Both the position numbers and the translations under genes were made by a program. Below the pieces are notes generated by a model, which worked only from the letters and a program-made list of their open reading frames with translations, was not told the DNA's origin and searched no databases. A stretch of DNA of 64,000 nucleotides from CAIKMD01 sp963803265 (GTDB taxonomy: Bacteria > Pseudomonadota > Alphaproteobacteria > ATCC43930 > CGMCC-115725): contig CAWDLZ010000011.1 in NCBI GenBank assembly GCA_963803265.1, positions 248,001-312,000 on the forward strand, read 5' to 3'. Positions within the stretch are counted from its first letter, which is position 1, and each line of letters opens with the position of its first letter. Positions 36,069 to 45,266 of this stretch are shown here, in pieces.

Positions 36069-38188
36069 TGCCGTTGCGCTTGCCCATCGCTCCGGTGCAA
36101 CGGCTTCTCGGCCGAATCGCCTGGGGCTGGCTCGTGATCGCCACAGCCCCGGCCCATGCCGACGACCAGGGCGCGCTCGAAACCGTCACCATCACGGCGG
36201 AGCGTCCGTCCGCCGGGGCGGAGGTGGCGCCCGAGACCGGGGTGACGAGCTATACCGCCGATCAGGCGCAGATCGAGAACACGCCCGGCGGCGACAGCGT
36301 CGCGTTCCAGCAGGTGCTGCTGCGCCTGCCCGGTGTCGTGCAGGATTCCTATGGCGAGATCCACATCCGCGGCGAGCACGGCAATGCCGGCTACGAGATC
36401 GACGGCGTGATGCTGCCGGAAGGGCTCGAAGGCTTCGGCCAGGAGTTCGATTCGCATTTCATCTCGAGCGCGACGCTGCTCACGGGCGCGCTCCCGGCGC
36501 AATATGGCCTGCGCCTTTCGGGAGTTGTCAACATCACGACGAAGAGCGGCGCCGATCTCAACGGCGGCGAAGCGGGAATCTATGGCGGCAGCTTCGGCAC
36601 GATCCGTCCTTATCTCGATTACGGCCGCAGCGTCGGAAACTTCGATTATTTCGTCAGCCTCAGCGACCTCCGCGACGAGCTCGGCATCGAGAATCCGACC
36701 TCCAGCACCAACGCCCTCCACGACGAGGCCAGCCAAGGCAAGGGCTTCGGCGCCTTCCGCTACCGCATCGACGAGGACGATACATTGAGCTTCCTCTGGG
36801 GCGTCAATACGTCGCGCTTCCAGATCCCCGACACGCCGGGCGAGACGCCGTCCTATGCGCTCGCCGGCGCGGCGCCGATCGCGTCCGCCGATCTCGACGA
36901 GAACCAGAGCGAGCAAGACGATTTCGCCGTGCTGGCTTATCGAATGGAGCGGGGCGCCTTCTCGCTGCAAAGCTCCGCCTTCTATCACTACAATCGCATC
37001 CTATTCACGCCCGATGCGGAGGGCGATCTGCTCTACCAAGGCGTCGCGGGCCAGACCAACAATCTCCTCCAATCCGCCGGCATGGCAAGCGATGCTAGCT
37101 ACGCGCTCGACGACCGGCACACGATCAGGTTCGGCGGCCAGTTCACCCTCGAGGATTATGACCGTCAGGACTCGACCCTGGTCTTTCCCGCGGCGCCCGA
37201 CGGCACGGAGTTGAGCGACGTGCCGATCGCGATCGACGATTCCGACGCCGCGCGCGGCCTCCTCTTCAGCCTTTATGCGCAGGACGAATGGCGGGCGGAG
37301 CCGCGGCTCACGATCAATTACGGGCTGCGCTACGATCTAAGCCACGGCTTTACCGACGCGAGCCAGTTGAGCCCGCGCATCAACGCCGTTTACCAGCTCA
37401 GCGACGAGGCCACGGCGCATCTGGGCTATGCCCGCACCTTCACGCCGCCGGGGCTCGAATTCATCTCGGCCGCGAATGTCGCGCGCTTCGCAGGCACGAG
37501 CGACGCGCCCACCGTCACCACCGAGGATGCGCCCTATCCCGAGCGCGCGAACTATTTCGACACGGGAATCCTGTGGCAGCCTGCGGCGTCGGTGACCTTA
37601 AGCGCGGACGGATTCCTCAAACAGTCGCAGGGCGGCATCGATCTCGGCCAGTTCGGCGACGCGGTGATCCTGACGCCGTTCAACTACAGCCACGGCCATA
37701 CCTATGGCCTAGATGCGAGCGCCCGCGCGACCGAAGGGCCATGGACGCTTGGGCTTAGCTTCTCGTGGGTGCGGGCCACTGCGGTGGGCATCACCTCGGC
37801 GCAAGCGGAATTCCCGGCGGCCGAGCTAGCCTATATCGACACGCATTGGATCGTGCTCGATCACGACCAGCCCTACACGGTGTCGCTCGAAAGCTCGTAC
37901 GCGCTCGACCCGAACACGCGGCTCTTTGCCGATTACCTTTATGGCAGCGGGCTGCGCTACGGTTTCGCGAATCTCGGCGTGCTTCCGCCGCATTATCAGA
38001 TCAATTTGGGGATCGAGGACGTGATCCCGGTCGAACGCAGCGCCATCACCGCGATCAAGCTCAGGTTCGACGTGACGAACCTGCTCGATCAGCGGGCGGA
38101 GCTGCGCGCCGGCACCGGCGTCGGCATCGCCGCGCCGCAATACCTGCCGCCGCGCGGCTTCTTCGGCACCGTGGCGGTGAAGTTCTGA
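36068..38188 (+). CDS. TonB-dependent outer membrane receptor
   Basis: 706 residues from the ATG at 36068. Signal peptide to AHA-DD, then a TonB box (ETVTITA), a plug domain (IHIRGEHGNAGYEIDGVMLPEG, YGLRLSGVVNITTKSG) and a 22-strand-type barrel ending with the outer membrane signature FGTVAVKF. It imports a large or scarce ligand using TonB energy. Divergence from mntR and the shared promoter region suggest Mn(II) uptake, as for MnoT of Bradyrhizobium, but overall sequence is more like unclassified vitamin or metal receptors. Confidence 0.87.
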   Translation: MPLRLPIAPVQRLLGRIAWGWLVIATAPAHADDQGALETVTITAERPSAGAEVAPETGVTSYTADQAQIENTPGGDSVAFQQVLLRLPGVVQDSYGEIHIRGEHGNAGYEIDGVMLPEGLEGFGQEFDSHFISSATLLTGALPAQYGLRLSGVVNITTKSGADLNGGEAGIYGGSFGTIRPYLDYGRSVGNFDYFVSLSDLRDELGIENPTSSTNALHDEASQGKGFGAFRYRIDEDDTLSFLWGVNTSRFQIPDTPGETPSYALAGAAPIASADLDENQSEQDDFAVLAYRMERGAFSLQSSAFYHYNRILFTPDAEGDLLYQGVAGQTNNLLQSAGMASDASYALDDRHTIRFGGQFTLEDYDRQDSTLVFPAAPDGTELSDVPIAIDDSDAARGLLFSLYAQDEWRAEPRLTINYGLRYDLSHGFTDASQLSPRINAVYQLSDEATAHLGYARTFTPPGLEFISAANVARFAGTSDAPTVTTEDAPYPERANYFDTGILWQPAASVTLSADGFLKQSQGGIDLGQFGDAVILTPFNYSHGHTYGLDASARATEGPWTLGLSFSWVRATAVGITSAQAEFPAAELAYIDTHWIVLDHDQPYTVSLESSYALDPNTRLFADYLYGSGLRYGFANLGVLPPHYQINLGIEDVIPVERSAITAIKLRFDVTNLLDQRAELRAGTGVGIAAPQYLPPRGFFGTVAVKF

Positions 38189-38221
38189 GCCGGGACTGCT
38201 CGAGCCGAGCGTCGCGATCGC

Positions 38222-39377
38222 TTAGACCGCGGCGCGTTCGGGCGCCGTGAGGTCGAACTCCCGGGGACTCCTCTCCGAACAAAATCTGGTTGATCACCGT
38301 GAACAGGCGATCGAGATCGTCGGAAGGCAGTCGGCGGCACGGATCGCCTTGGACCACTTTTCGCCAGCAACTGACCGCGTGGGAAATCTTGCTGAGCGAA
38401 TCGCCCATCTGCCAATAAAACTTGCGGCTGCCATTGATGAAGGTGACGAAGATCGACGCGGCTTCGGTACCCGAGAGCAGCCCCTCGTAGACGCGGTCGT
38501 ATTCCCGGGTGATCTCGTCAACCTGCTGCCAATGAGCGCGGAGCTTCCGCACCGTCGCCTGCCGCAGATTGGCGAGGTGCTCTGTCACGCTGCCGGGGCA
38601 GAAGTTGCGGGGTTTCGCGCTGTCGCGCAGCCACAGCGCGAACTGCTCGCGCGCGGGCCTCGCCTGGACATATTGAAAGCTGTAGAAATTGAGTCCCTTC
38701 CAGGCCGCGAAAATGGCGAGCGCGTCTTCCTCGGGAAAGCGGAAGGCGCGGATGAGCGGCGCGAGCGCCTCGAGGTCGTTGGCGTCCCACATCTTCTCGA
38801 TGAGATTGGTGACCTTGGAAGCGACGTTGCTCTCGTTTTCATAAGCGATGCGCACCAAGGGGTCGAACTTCTTTCGGATGAAGGACCGGATCGCGTGATG
38901 CTCGGAAACGGTAACGTCGAAATATTTCGCGTTGCACTTGATGCCTTCGATTTCCAGCGCGTCGCGCATCAAGAATCCGTCGAGAGAAGGCAATTTGTCG
39001 AGGATGGCGAGGATGTTCAGATCATGGGCGACATCGACCGCTTCATTGCTGGTTCCGCCGAGCTGCTCGGTCACCACCCTTTGCAGCTTTTCGTCATGAA
39101 CATAGATCGAGCGCCCGCCCGCATAGATATCGTGGGCGTCGTAGGGAAAATAGAGCTTCGTGCCCACGATCTCGTCGCGCATGCGGCGCGACACGCGCTC
39201 GTCGAGGATCGCCTCCTTGATCAAGACAAGAGAATTCATGCGCGGCGTCTTGAAGAAATACGGCTCGGGATCCTTCGCTTCGAGAAGCCTTCTCGATATG
39301 GCGTTGCAGTTGAACACCCGCGAGGAGCTGGCCTCGAGCAGCGACCGGAGGCCGGTATCGTTGAACGCGACGGCCAT
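38222..39377 (-). CDS. Unknown protein co-transcribed with tandem-PilZ gene (3' single-base shift)
   Basis: Starts MAVAFNDTGLRSLLEASSSRVFNC at 39377, four bases after the PilZ gene stop. About 384 mostly helical residues with no transmembrane segment or signal peptide. The literal frame runs over the end of the TonB receptor gene into arginine-rich nonsense. Dropping one base near 38267 gives EFDLTAPERAAV and a TAA at 38224-38222, a normal convergent end. I do not recognise the family. Close coupling to a c-di-GMP receptor suggests a role in the same response. Confidence 0.72.
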
Positions 39378-39381
39378 TTTC

Positions 39382-40125
39382 TTAAAGGATGCCCGCAAGC
39401 CGGCGGGCAACCTCCTCGGGCGCGGCGCTGAATTTAAGGCCGATTTCGGCGGTCGCACGCCACGCGACCCGTGCCTCGAACCGCCCATATTCGGCCAGGA
39501 TCAGCACGACCGGCTGCCGCGTGTCGATCGTCTCGACGAGGTGCAGGCGGGCGCCGCCATGACTGAGATCGACGGTCAGGCACTCGAACACTCCGTTCGC
39601 GGCTTCGAGCGTGGCGGCGAGAACGACCGGCTTGCGAGCGTACTCGCGGCGCTCTTCCCAGCCCCGGTCAACCCAATCCCAGGGAACATCTTTCGCCAAG
39701 GTCGGGCCGCCGCTCGCTTCGTCGGCTCGATCGTTTTCGATGTCAGACGGGAGCGTTTTCGTGCTAGCGACTTCGACCGGGTACTCGAAGGAAAGTACGC
39801 CGCCAAAGCGGCCTTCGATCTCGGTCCTGGACAAGAGAAATCTCAGTCCCAGCTCGATACCTGTCCGCCAAGCGACCTTGCTGGCGAACTTGCCGAACTG
39901 CTCGAGGACGAGGGTGACAAGATCGAGATCGTCGACAGGCTCGAGCAGGCGCAGCTTCGCGCCGGCAAGGCTCACTTCCACGACCATGCACGGGACGACG
40001 CGGCGAGGCGTCTCGATTCGCCCCGACCAAAGTACGGGCTTGCGCCGATAGCGTCGGCGCTCCTTAGGTTCGTCATCCAAGGATAGCGGCGCAACACCGC
40101 TTTGCGACGCGCGAAGTTCTGCCAT
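39382..40125 (-). CDS. Tandem PilZ-domain protein (putative c-di-GMP receptor)
   Basis: 247 residues with two PilZ domains. The first has ERRRYRRKP (residues 22-30) with the RxxxR motif, and EVSLAGAKLRL, where the usual Asp/Asn of [DN]xSxxG is Glu. The second has EERREYARKP and a perfect DLSHGGARLHL. So the C-terminal domain should bind c-di-GMP and the N-terminal one may bind weakly or serve as a dimer interface. Cytoplasmic. The two halves repeat the same secondary structure (VAWRTGIELGLRF / VAWRATAEIGLKF), an internal duplication. Confidence 0.85.
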   Translation of the reverse strand: MAELRASQSGVAPLSLDDEPKERRRYRRKPVLWSGRIETPRRVVPCMVVEVSLAGAKLRLLEPVDDLDLVTLVLEQFGKFASKVAWRTGIELGLRFLLSRTEIEGRFGGVLSFEYPVEVASTKTLPSDIENDRADEASGGPTLAKDVPWDWVDRGWEERREYARKPVVLAATLEAANGVFECLTVDLSHGGARLHLVETIDTRQPVVLILAEYGRFEARVAWRATAEIGLKFSAAPEEVARRLAGIL

Positions 40126-40332
40126 TTCGGGGTGCCTTCTGACGACCCAAGAAGTCCCAAAGATAGTGGGAAAATCTCAACAAATGGTTGTGACGATGTG
40201 GTCGGGATCCAGAAGTATCGTTAATTCACGCCTTCAGATCGGGAATCGCCTCGATCCGATCGTGCCCCTAGCGAAGACGGGCGCTTCTCCCTTACCATTC
40301 CGCCGCGCCATTCTTCGCTTGGGAGACCCGCC

Positions 40333-40392
40333 ATGGATGTGAAGCTCGAGCCGGTCACGCTCAAGGCGACCGTTACGATCGAGAGGGAGTAG
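40333..40392 (+). CDS. 19-codon leader ORF before SBP gene
   Basis: ATG at 40333 with a GGGAG site 7-8 bases upstream, stop TAG at 40390-40392. The encoded peptide is MDVKLEPVTLKATVTIERE. Its last codons (GAG AGG GAG TAG) form the ribosome binding site of the SBP that starts six bases later, so reading the peptide would influence SBP translation. It may instead be a remnant of a longer gene. No similar ORF precedes the array members. Confidence 0.45.
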   Translation: MDVKLEPVTLKATVTIERE

Positions 40393-40398
40393 ACGCCC

Positions 40399-41370
40399 AT
40401 GAAGCGATCTGGCCTTCCCTCGCTGGGGCTTGCGGCGCTTGCCATGGCGCTCGCGTCGAGCGCTTTACCGGCGAGCGCGCTCGACAAGGTTCATAGCGGC
40501 AAGTCGGCCGCCGTCGCCTGGGCGTTCATTCCGCTCGACGTCGGTGTCGCCGAAGGCATTTTCAAGAAATACGATCTGGACGTGGATATCACCGATTTCG
40601 GCGGCGACCAGAAGATGCAGCAGGGTCTTGCCTCCGGCGGCATCGATTTCGGCCTGGGCGGCGGCCCCGCCATGGCCTTCGCCGCCAAGGGCGCGCCGGT
40701 GATCGCGGTCGCCGCATTGTTCGGCGCGCCGAAAAACATCTCGATCGTCGTCCCCTATGATTCTCCGATCAAATCCGTGGCCGATCTCAAAGGGAAACTC
40801 GTCAGCTCGAGCCCCGTCGGCTCGTTGACCGCATGGCTCCTTCAACGCGTGTCGATCAACCAGGGCTGGGGGACCAACGGCATTAAGATCGCGGCGCTCG
40901 GGGGCTTCGAGGAGGGGGTCGCCGCGATGAGAACCCACCAGGTTAACGCCATGATGTCATCGGTCGAGGGCGGCCTCCTGCTGGAGGAGCGCAAGATTGG
41001 CCGCAATCTCACCGACATGCAGAAATACGCGCCGCACTTCATCACCCATGTGGTGTTCGCACGTCGCGAGCTCGTGGCGCAAAATCCCGACCTGGTGAGC
41101 CGCTTTCTCAAGGGCTTCTTCGGCACCATCGCCTATATGAAGAGCCACAAGGCCGAGACGTCGAAGGTCGCGGTCGACGCGCTCCACGAGACGACCGATG
41201 TCGCGGACAGGACCTGGGATTCCGAGATTTCGAGCTTCGTGCCGGACGGTACCTTCGACCCCCAGGCGCTCGCCGTGTTGAAGCAATCCTTCATCGATAT
41301 GGGAATGCTGCAGACCGAGCCATCGAACGAAGACCTGTTCACGACGCAATTCCTGCCCGTGAAGCCCTGA
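40399..41370 (+). CDS. Substrate-binding protein of array type, linked to orphan hyuB
   Basis: 323 residues, signal peptide to ASA-LD. By sequence it belongs with the seven at 977-7931 (VAWAFIPLDVGVAEGIFKKYDLDVDI; tail FLPVKP), not with the operon SBPs. Pocket differences are GLGGGPAMAF, FGAPKN with PYDSP, GSLTAWL and HQVNAMMSSVEGGLLLE. Sixteen bp later comes a hyuB gene. It therefore connects the array subfamily to hydantoinase-type metabolism. No permease or ATPase is adjacent. Confidence 0.9.
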   Translation: MKRSGLPSLGLAALAMALASSALPASALDKVHSGKSAAVAWAFIPLDVGVAEGIFKKYDLDVDITDFGGDQKMQQGLASGGIDFGLGGGPAMAFAAKGAPVIAVAALFGAPKNISIVVPYDSPIKSVADLKGKLVSSSPVGSLTAWLLQRVSINQGWGTNGIKIAALGGFEEGVAAMRTHQVNAMMSSVEGGLLLEERKIGRNLTDMQKYAPHFITHVVFARRELVAQNPDLVSRFLKGFFGTIAYMKSHKAETSKVAVDALHETTDVADRTWDSEISSFVPDGTFDPQALAVLKQSFIDMGMLQTEPSNEDLFTTQFLPVKP

Positions 41371-41386
41371 GGACGAGAAAAATACC

Positions 41387-43225
41387 ATGATCGCGAAGCT
41401 CGATCCCGTCACGCTGGAAGTCATCCGCAATGCCTTGCCGGCCATATCCAACGAGATGGCCGCCGATCTCCAGCGCACTTCCTACAACATGATGATCTAC
41501 GAGGTGCGCGATTTCTGCACGGCGCTCATCACCCAAGAGGGCGAATTGGTGAGCCAGAACGTCGGCGGCGTCTCGCATTTCGTCGCCGATCTCGGCGTGA
41601 TCATCACCGACGCGATGAAGCGCTACGGCAAGTCGGGCTTCCAGCCCGAGGACGTCCTCATCATAAATCATCCGGCCGTCGCCGGGCAGCACCTCAACAA
41701 CATCTGCATCTACATGCCCTATTTTTTCAAGGGCGAGCTGCTGCTGTTCTCGATGGTGCGCGCGCATTGGATCGACGTCGGCGGCATGAGCACCGGATTC
41801 GGCGCCGGCCGCGCCGCGCAGGATGCCTGGATGGAGGGCATGCAGTTCGACCAGCTCAAGATCTACGAGGGCGGAAAGATCAACGAGATGCTGCATCGCT
41901 GCATCAAGGACAACATCCGCTATCCCGAGGCCTCGATGGGCGATCTGCGCTCGCAGATCGCGGCGTGCCGGCTCGGCAACCGCCGCGCCGACGAGCTGTT
42001 CGAGCGCTATGGCCGCGACACGGTGCTGGCCGCGATCAGACAAATCTTTGTCGAGACCGAGCAGCGCTGCCGCAATGCGGTGGCGAAATTCGCCGATGGC
42101 GTCTATGAGGCGGAATCCTTCATGGACGATACCGGCGACACGCCGGCCGCGCGGGTGCGCATCCACGCCAAGGTCACGGTCAAGTCCGGCGCGATGACGA
42201 TCGATTTGAGCGGCTCCTCCAAGGAGCGGCCGCACGGACCGAACTGCCGCTCGCTCGCCGGCGCGCGCATCGCCTATAAGGCGATGACCCAGCCCGTCAA
42301 CCCGGTCAACGAAGGGTCCTTTCGCGCGCTCGACATCATCATGCCGGAGGGCAATTTCATGATGGCGCGGCATCCCTTGCCGATGACCGGATGGAGCCTG
42401 ATGCTGCCGACCGTCGCCGACACGATCATCGCGGCGCTCGCCCCGGGGATGAAGGACAAGGCGCCCGCCGGGCATCATTCGGATCTGGGCGGCGTCGCGT
42501 TCTTCGGCGTCGATCCGAAGACCAAGCGGCGCTTCGTATTGCAGAGCATCGAGGGCGGCGGCTGGGGCGGCAGGCCGCATGAGGACGGCGAGTCCGGCTC
42601 GGTATCGATCTGCCAAGGCGATGTGCGCAATGGCGCCATCGAGGCGATCGAGCTCAAATGCCCGCTGCTGATCGAGCGCCGGGGCTTGCGCCAGGATTCG
42701 GGCGGCGCCGGCAAATATCGCGGCGGGCTCGGCATCGAGATTCACGTGCGCAATTTCATCGAAGGGCGCTGGAACCTCAATCGGCCCTACCGCCAGGGCT
42801 TGGCGTCGTGGGGCTTGTGGGGCGGTCAAGCCGGCGCGATCGGCGGCTCGGTCGTGCGCAAGCCCGGCGAGAACGAGTTCCACGAGCTTTACGGCCATCG
42901 CTATCTCGTGCCCGCCGAAACCGAGGTGATCCAGCGCCAACCGGGCGGCGGCGGCTGGGGCGATCCGTTGGAGCGCGACCCCGAGAAAGTGCGCTGCGAT
43001 GTCGTCGAAGAACTGGTCTCGCGCGAAGCGGCGCGCGCGCAATATGGCGTGGTCATTGCCGAGGATTTATCGCTCCACGGGCCGGCAACCGAGGCCTTGC
43101 GCCGCGAGATGCGCGCCAACCCCTCGAAGAGTCTCGTTCTCGCCCCGCCGATCAGGGTGACCGCGCCGTCGGGCGAGACCTCGATACGCACCGATCTCAC
43201 GGTCTTCGCCACCGGCATCAATTGA
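41387..43225 (+). CDS. hyuB: Hydantoinase/oxoprolinase B subunit (HyuB), no adjacent HyuA
   Basis: 612 residues, intact. The N-terminal KLDPVTLEVIRNALPAISNEMAADLQRTSYNMMIYEVRDFCTA is almost identical to the copy at 20061-21819, as are GQHLNNI, SMVRAHWIDVGG and QSIEGGGWGG. It has about 25 extra C-terminal residues. HyuB needs HyuA for ATP-dependent ring opening; no hyuA is within 17 kb on either side, so this copy either uses HyuA from 21816-23852 or works differently. It appears to have been duplicated together with an SBP gene. Confidence 0.9.
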   Translation: MIAKLDPVTLEVIRNALPAISNEMAADLQRTSYNMMIYEVRDFCTALITQEGELVSQNVGGVSHFVADLGVIITDAMKRYGKSGFQPEDVLIINHPAVAGQHLNNICIYMPYFFKGELLLFSMVRAHWIDVGGMSTGFGAGRAAQDAWMEGMQFDQLKIYEGGKINEMLHRCIKDNIRYPEASMGDLRSQIAACRLGNRRADELFERYGRDTVLAAIRQIFVETEQRCRNAVAKFADGVYEAESFMDDTGDTPAARVRIHAKVTVKSGAMTIDLSGSSKERPHGPNCRSLAGARIAYKAMTQPVNPVNEGSFRALDIIMPEGNFMMARHPLPMTGWSLMLPTVADTIIAALAPGMKDKAPAGHHSDLGGVAFFGVDPKTKRRFVLQSIEGGGWGGRPHEDGESGSVSICQGDVRNGAIEAIELKCPLLIERRGLRQDSGGAGKYRGGLGIEIHVRNFIEGRWNLNRPYRQGLASWGLWGGQAGAIGGSVVRKPGENEFHELYGHRYLVPAETEVIQRQPGGGGWGDPLERDPEKVRCDVVEELVSREAARAQYGVVIAEDLSLHGPATEALRREMRANPSKSLVLAPPIRVTAPSGETSIRTDLTVFATGIN

Positions 43226-43271
43226 AGCGGCGCGACTTTTCGCAGCCTCCTTCCGGTTCTATATTGGCAAC

Positions 43272-44030
43272 ATGAACGGCGAGCTTGAGACCAAGCGCAC
43301 GGTCCCGCCGGGAAGGCGGATTTACGCGGTCGGCGACATCCACGGGATGATCGGGACGCTGCGCGAGCTTGAGCGCCTCATTCGCGCCGATGCCGCCAGC
43401 CGACCGGCGGCCGAGAACATCGTCGTTTATCTCGGCGATTACATCGACCGCGGGCCGGCCTCGCGCCAAGTGATCGAGTCCTTGATCGAGGACCCGTGGC
43501 CGGGATTCGAGCGCGTCTCCTTGCAAGGCAATCACGAGCGAATTCTGCTGCGCTTCCTTGCCGATGAAAGCGAGGGCGACCACTGGCTGGTCAATGGCGC
43601 CGCGGCGACGATGGCGAGCTATGGCGTCGAGGCGCCGGAACTCGGCGCCGACCTCGCCGCGATGAAGCGCGCGCAAGAGGCCTTTGCGCGAGCCCTGCCG
43701 GCGGCGCATCTCGACTTCATCCGGCGCATGCCGCTCCACCATGTCGAAGGCGATTATTTCTTCGCCCATGCCGGGGTGCGGCCGGGCGTGCCGCTTGACC
43801 AGCAGAGCGCCGAGGATCTGCAGTGGATTCGCGACGAATTCCTCCACTCCGCGGCGGAATTCGGCAAGCTGGTCGTGCATGGCCACAGCATTTCACGAGA
43901 GCCGGAGCGCCGCGCCAACCGCATCGGCATCGACACCGGAGCCTATCGCCACGGCCGCCTGACCTGCCTCGTGCTCGAGGGCAGCGCGCAGTCTTTCCTG
44001 ACCGCTTCTCCCTTAACAAACTGCAAATAG
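43272..44030 (+). CDS. PPP-family metallophosphatase (PrpA/ApaH-like)
   Basis: 252 residues. All PPP motifs are present in order: GDIHG (about 21), GDYIDRG (55), GNHE (82), and HGH (late). These place two metal ions for phosphoester hydrolysis of phosphoproteins or diadenosine polyphosphates. No signal peptide. Stands alone between hyuB and an OmpA gene. Substrate unknown. Confidence 0.88.
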   Translation: MNGELETKRTVPPGRRIYAVGDIHGMIGTLRELERLIRADAASRPAAENIVVYLGDYIDRGPASRQVIESLIEDPWPGFERVSLQGNHERILLRFLADESEGDHWLVNGAAATMASYGVEAPELGADLAAMKRAQEAFARALPAAHLDFIRRMPLHHVEGDYFFAHAGVRPGVPLDQQSAEDLQWIRDEFLHSAAEFGKLVVHGHSISREPERRANRIGIDTGAYRHGRLTCLVLEGSAQSFLTASPLTNCK

Positions 44031-44116
44031 CGCCGCTCCTCGTCGGAGCGCGGCCGGATTCACCAAACCTCTACCATTCGTCGCCGATAATGAGCCCGAC
44101 GAGCTGGGGGTTTGAG

Positions 44117-45223
44117 ATGAGATTTCGTCGATATGCCTTGATCGGTGGCGCCCTCGCCGCGCTGGCGGCGGGGCCGAGCTTGGCCGAGATCCCAAGCCCG
44201 CCCAATGGCCCCTATCTTCGCGGCGAGGCCGGGATATCGTTCGAGACCGAGCTGGGCAGCTCCAGCGCCACCGGACCGAGCTTCACGCAATCGCCCGGCA
44301 GCGGCCCGATCCTGGGCGGCGCCTTGGGGCTGCGCATGGCGCCGTTCCGCTTCGAGCTGGGCGTCGATTGGATGACGGCCCGCGCGGGATCGGGCCAGTT
44401 CACCAATGATGACGGGCTGGGCGCGGCGGTGGGATTGGGCAGCTTGAACGGCCTTAGCGGCCCGTTGAGCGGCAGCATCGACAATCGGCCGGTTATGGCC
44501 AATCTGCTTTACGACATCGACACCGGCACGCGCTTCGAGCCCTATCTCGGTGTCGGCGTCGGCGCGGATCTATTCAGCGCGAAAATCGGCGTCGGCGGCA
44601 CGACGCTGTTCGATTCGTCGCGAACCCTCTTCGCTTATCAGCCGATGGTGGGCGTGAATTACAACATCACCGATCGGCTTCAGGCCGGACTCCAGTACCG
44701 CTATTTCCGCACCGTCGATGCGAAGATCACGGACGAGGCGGGCCATTCCTTCACCACCCACAACGCTTCGCACAATGTACTGGCCTCGCTGACCTATAAT
44801 TTCGGGACGCCGGCGCCACCGCCCGCCCCCGCCGCTCCGCCCCCGGTCGTGGCCCCGAGCCCGCCGCCACCGCCCGCCGCCGCGGCACCCGCGACGCCGG
44901 CACCGAAGGAGTTCATCGTCTATTTCGATTTCGACAAGGCCGCGCTCACCACCGCCGGCACGAGCGTGCTCGCCAAAGCGATCGCGGCCTATCGCCAGAG
45001 CCCAAGCATGAAGATCGTCCTTCGCGGCTATACCGACGCCGTCGGCACCGAGGCCTATAATCTTGAATTGTCGCGGCGGCGCGCCCTCGCGGTCTCCAGC
45101 TACCTGGCCCGGCACGGCGTGGCGAAATCAGATATGGATGTCGGCTGGGAGGGCAAGAAGAACCTGGTCGTCCAGACCAATAAGCCCGAGCGGCTCAACC
45201 GCCGCGTCGAAATCCAGATGTAG
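44117..45223 (+). CDS. OmpA-family outer membrane protein
   Basis: 368 residues from the ATG at 44117. Signal peptide (SLAEIPS), an eight-strand-type beta barrel domain (ANLLYDIDTGTRFEPYLGVGVGADLF; LQAGLQYRYFR), a 40-residue Pro/Ala linker, and an OmpA C-terminal domain with YFDFDKAALTTAG, RGYTDAVGTEAYNLELSRRRA and NRRVEIQM. The C-terminal domain binds peptidoglycan and ties the outer membrane to the wall. A long upstream extension of this frame overlaps the phosphatase gene and is spurious. Confidence 0.9.
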   Translation: MRFRRYALIGGALAALAAGPSLAEIPSPPNGPYLRGEAGISFETELGSSSATGPSFTQSPGSGPILGGALGLRMAPFRFELGVDWMTARAGSGQFTNDDGLGAAVGLGSLNGLSGPLSGSIDNRPVMANLLYDIDTGTRFEPYLGVGVGADLFSAKIGVGGTTLFDSSRTLFAYQPMVGVNYNITDRLQAGLQYRYFRTVDAKITDEAGHSFTTHNASHNVLASLTYNFGTPAPPPAPAAPPPVVAPSPPPPPAAAAPATPAPKEFIVYFDFDKAALTTAGTSVLAKAIAAYRQSPSMKIVLRGYTDAVGTEAYNLELSRRRALAVSSYLARHGVAKSDMDVGWEGKKNLVVQTNKPERLNRRVEIQM

Positions 45224-45228
45224 CTCAA

Positions 45229-45261
45229 AGTCCTTCTCCGACGCGGGAGCGCATAAGGACT
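45229..45261. terminator. Bidirectional terminator-like hairpin
   Basis: AGTCCTT (45229-45235) pairs with AAGGACT (45255-45261), with an inner CTCC/GGAG pairing. It lies between convergent ompA and oxidoreductase genes; AT-rich flanks but no long T-run. Confidence 0.4.
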
Positions 45262-45266
45262 AAATT

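Noticed and set aside
38061..38221. Arginine-rich C-terminal extension of the PilZ-linked protein overlapping the TonB receptor gene
   Set aside because: It arises after a likely one-base insertion; the alternative frame ends naturally at 38222 without overlap.
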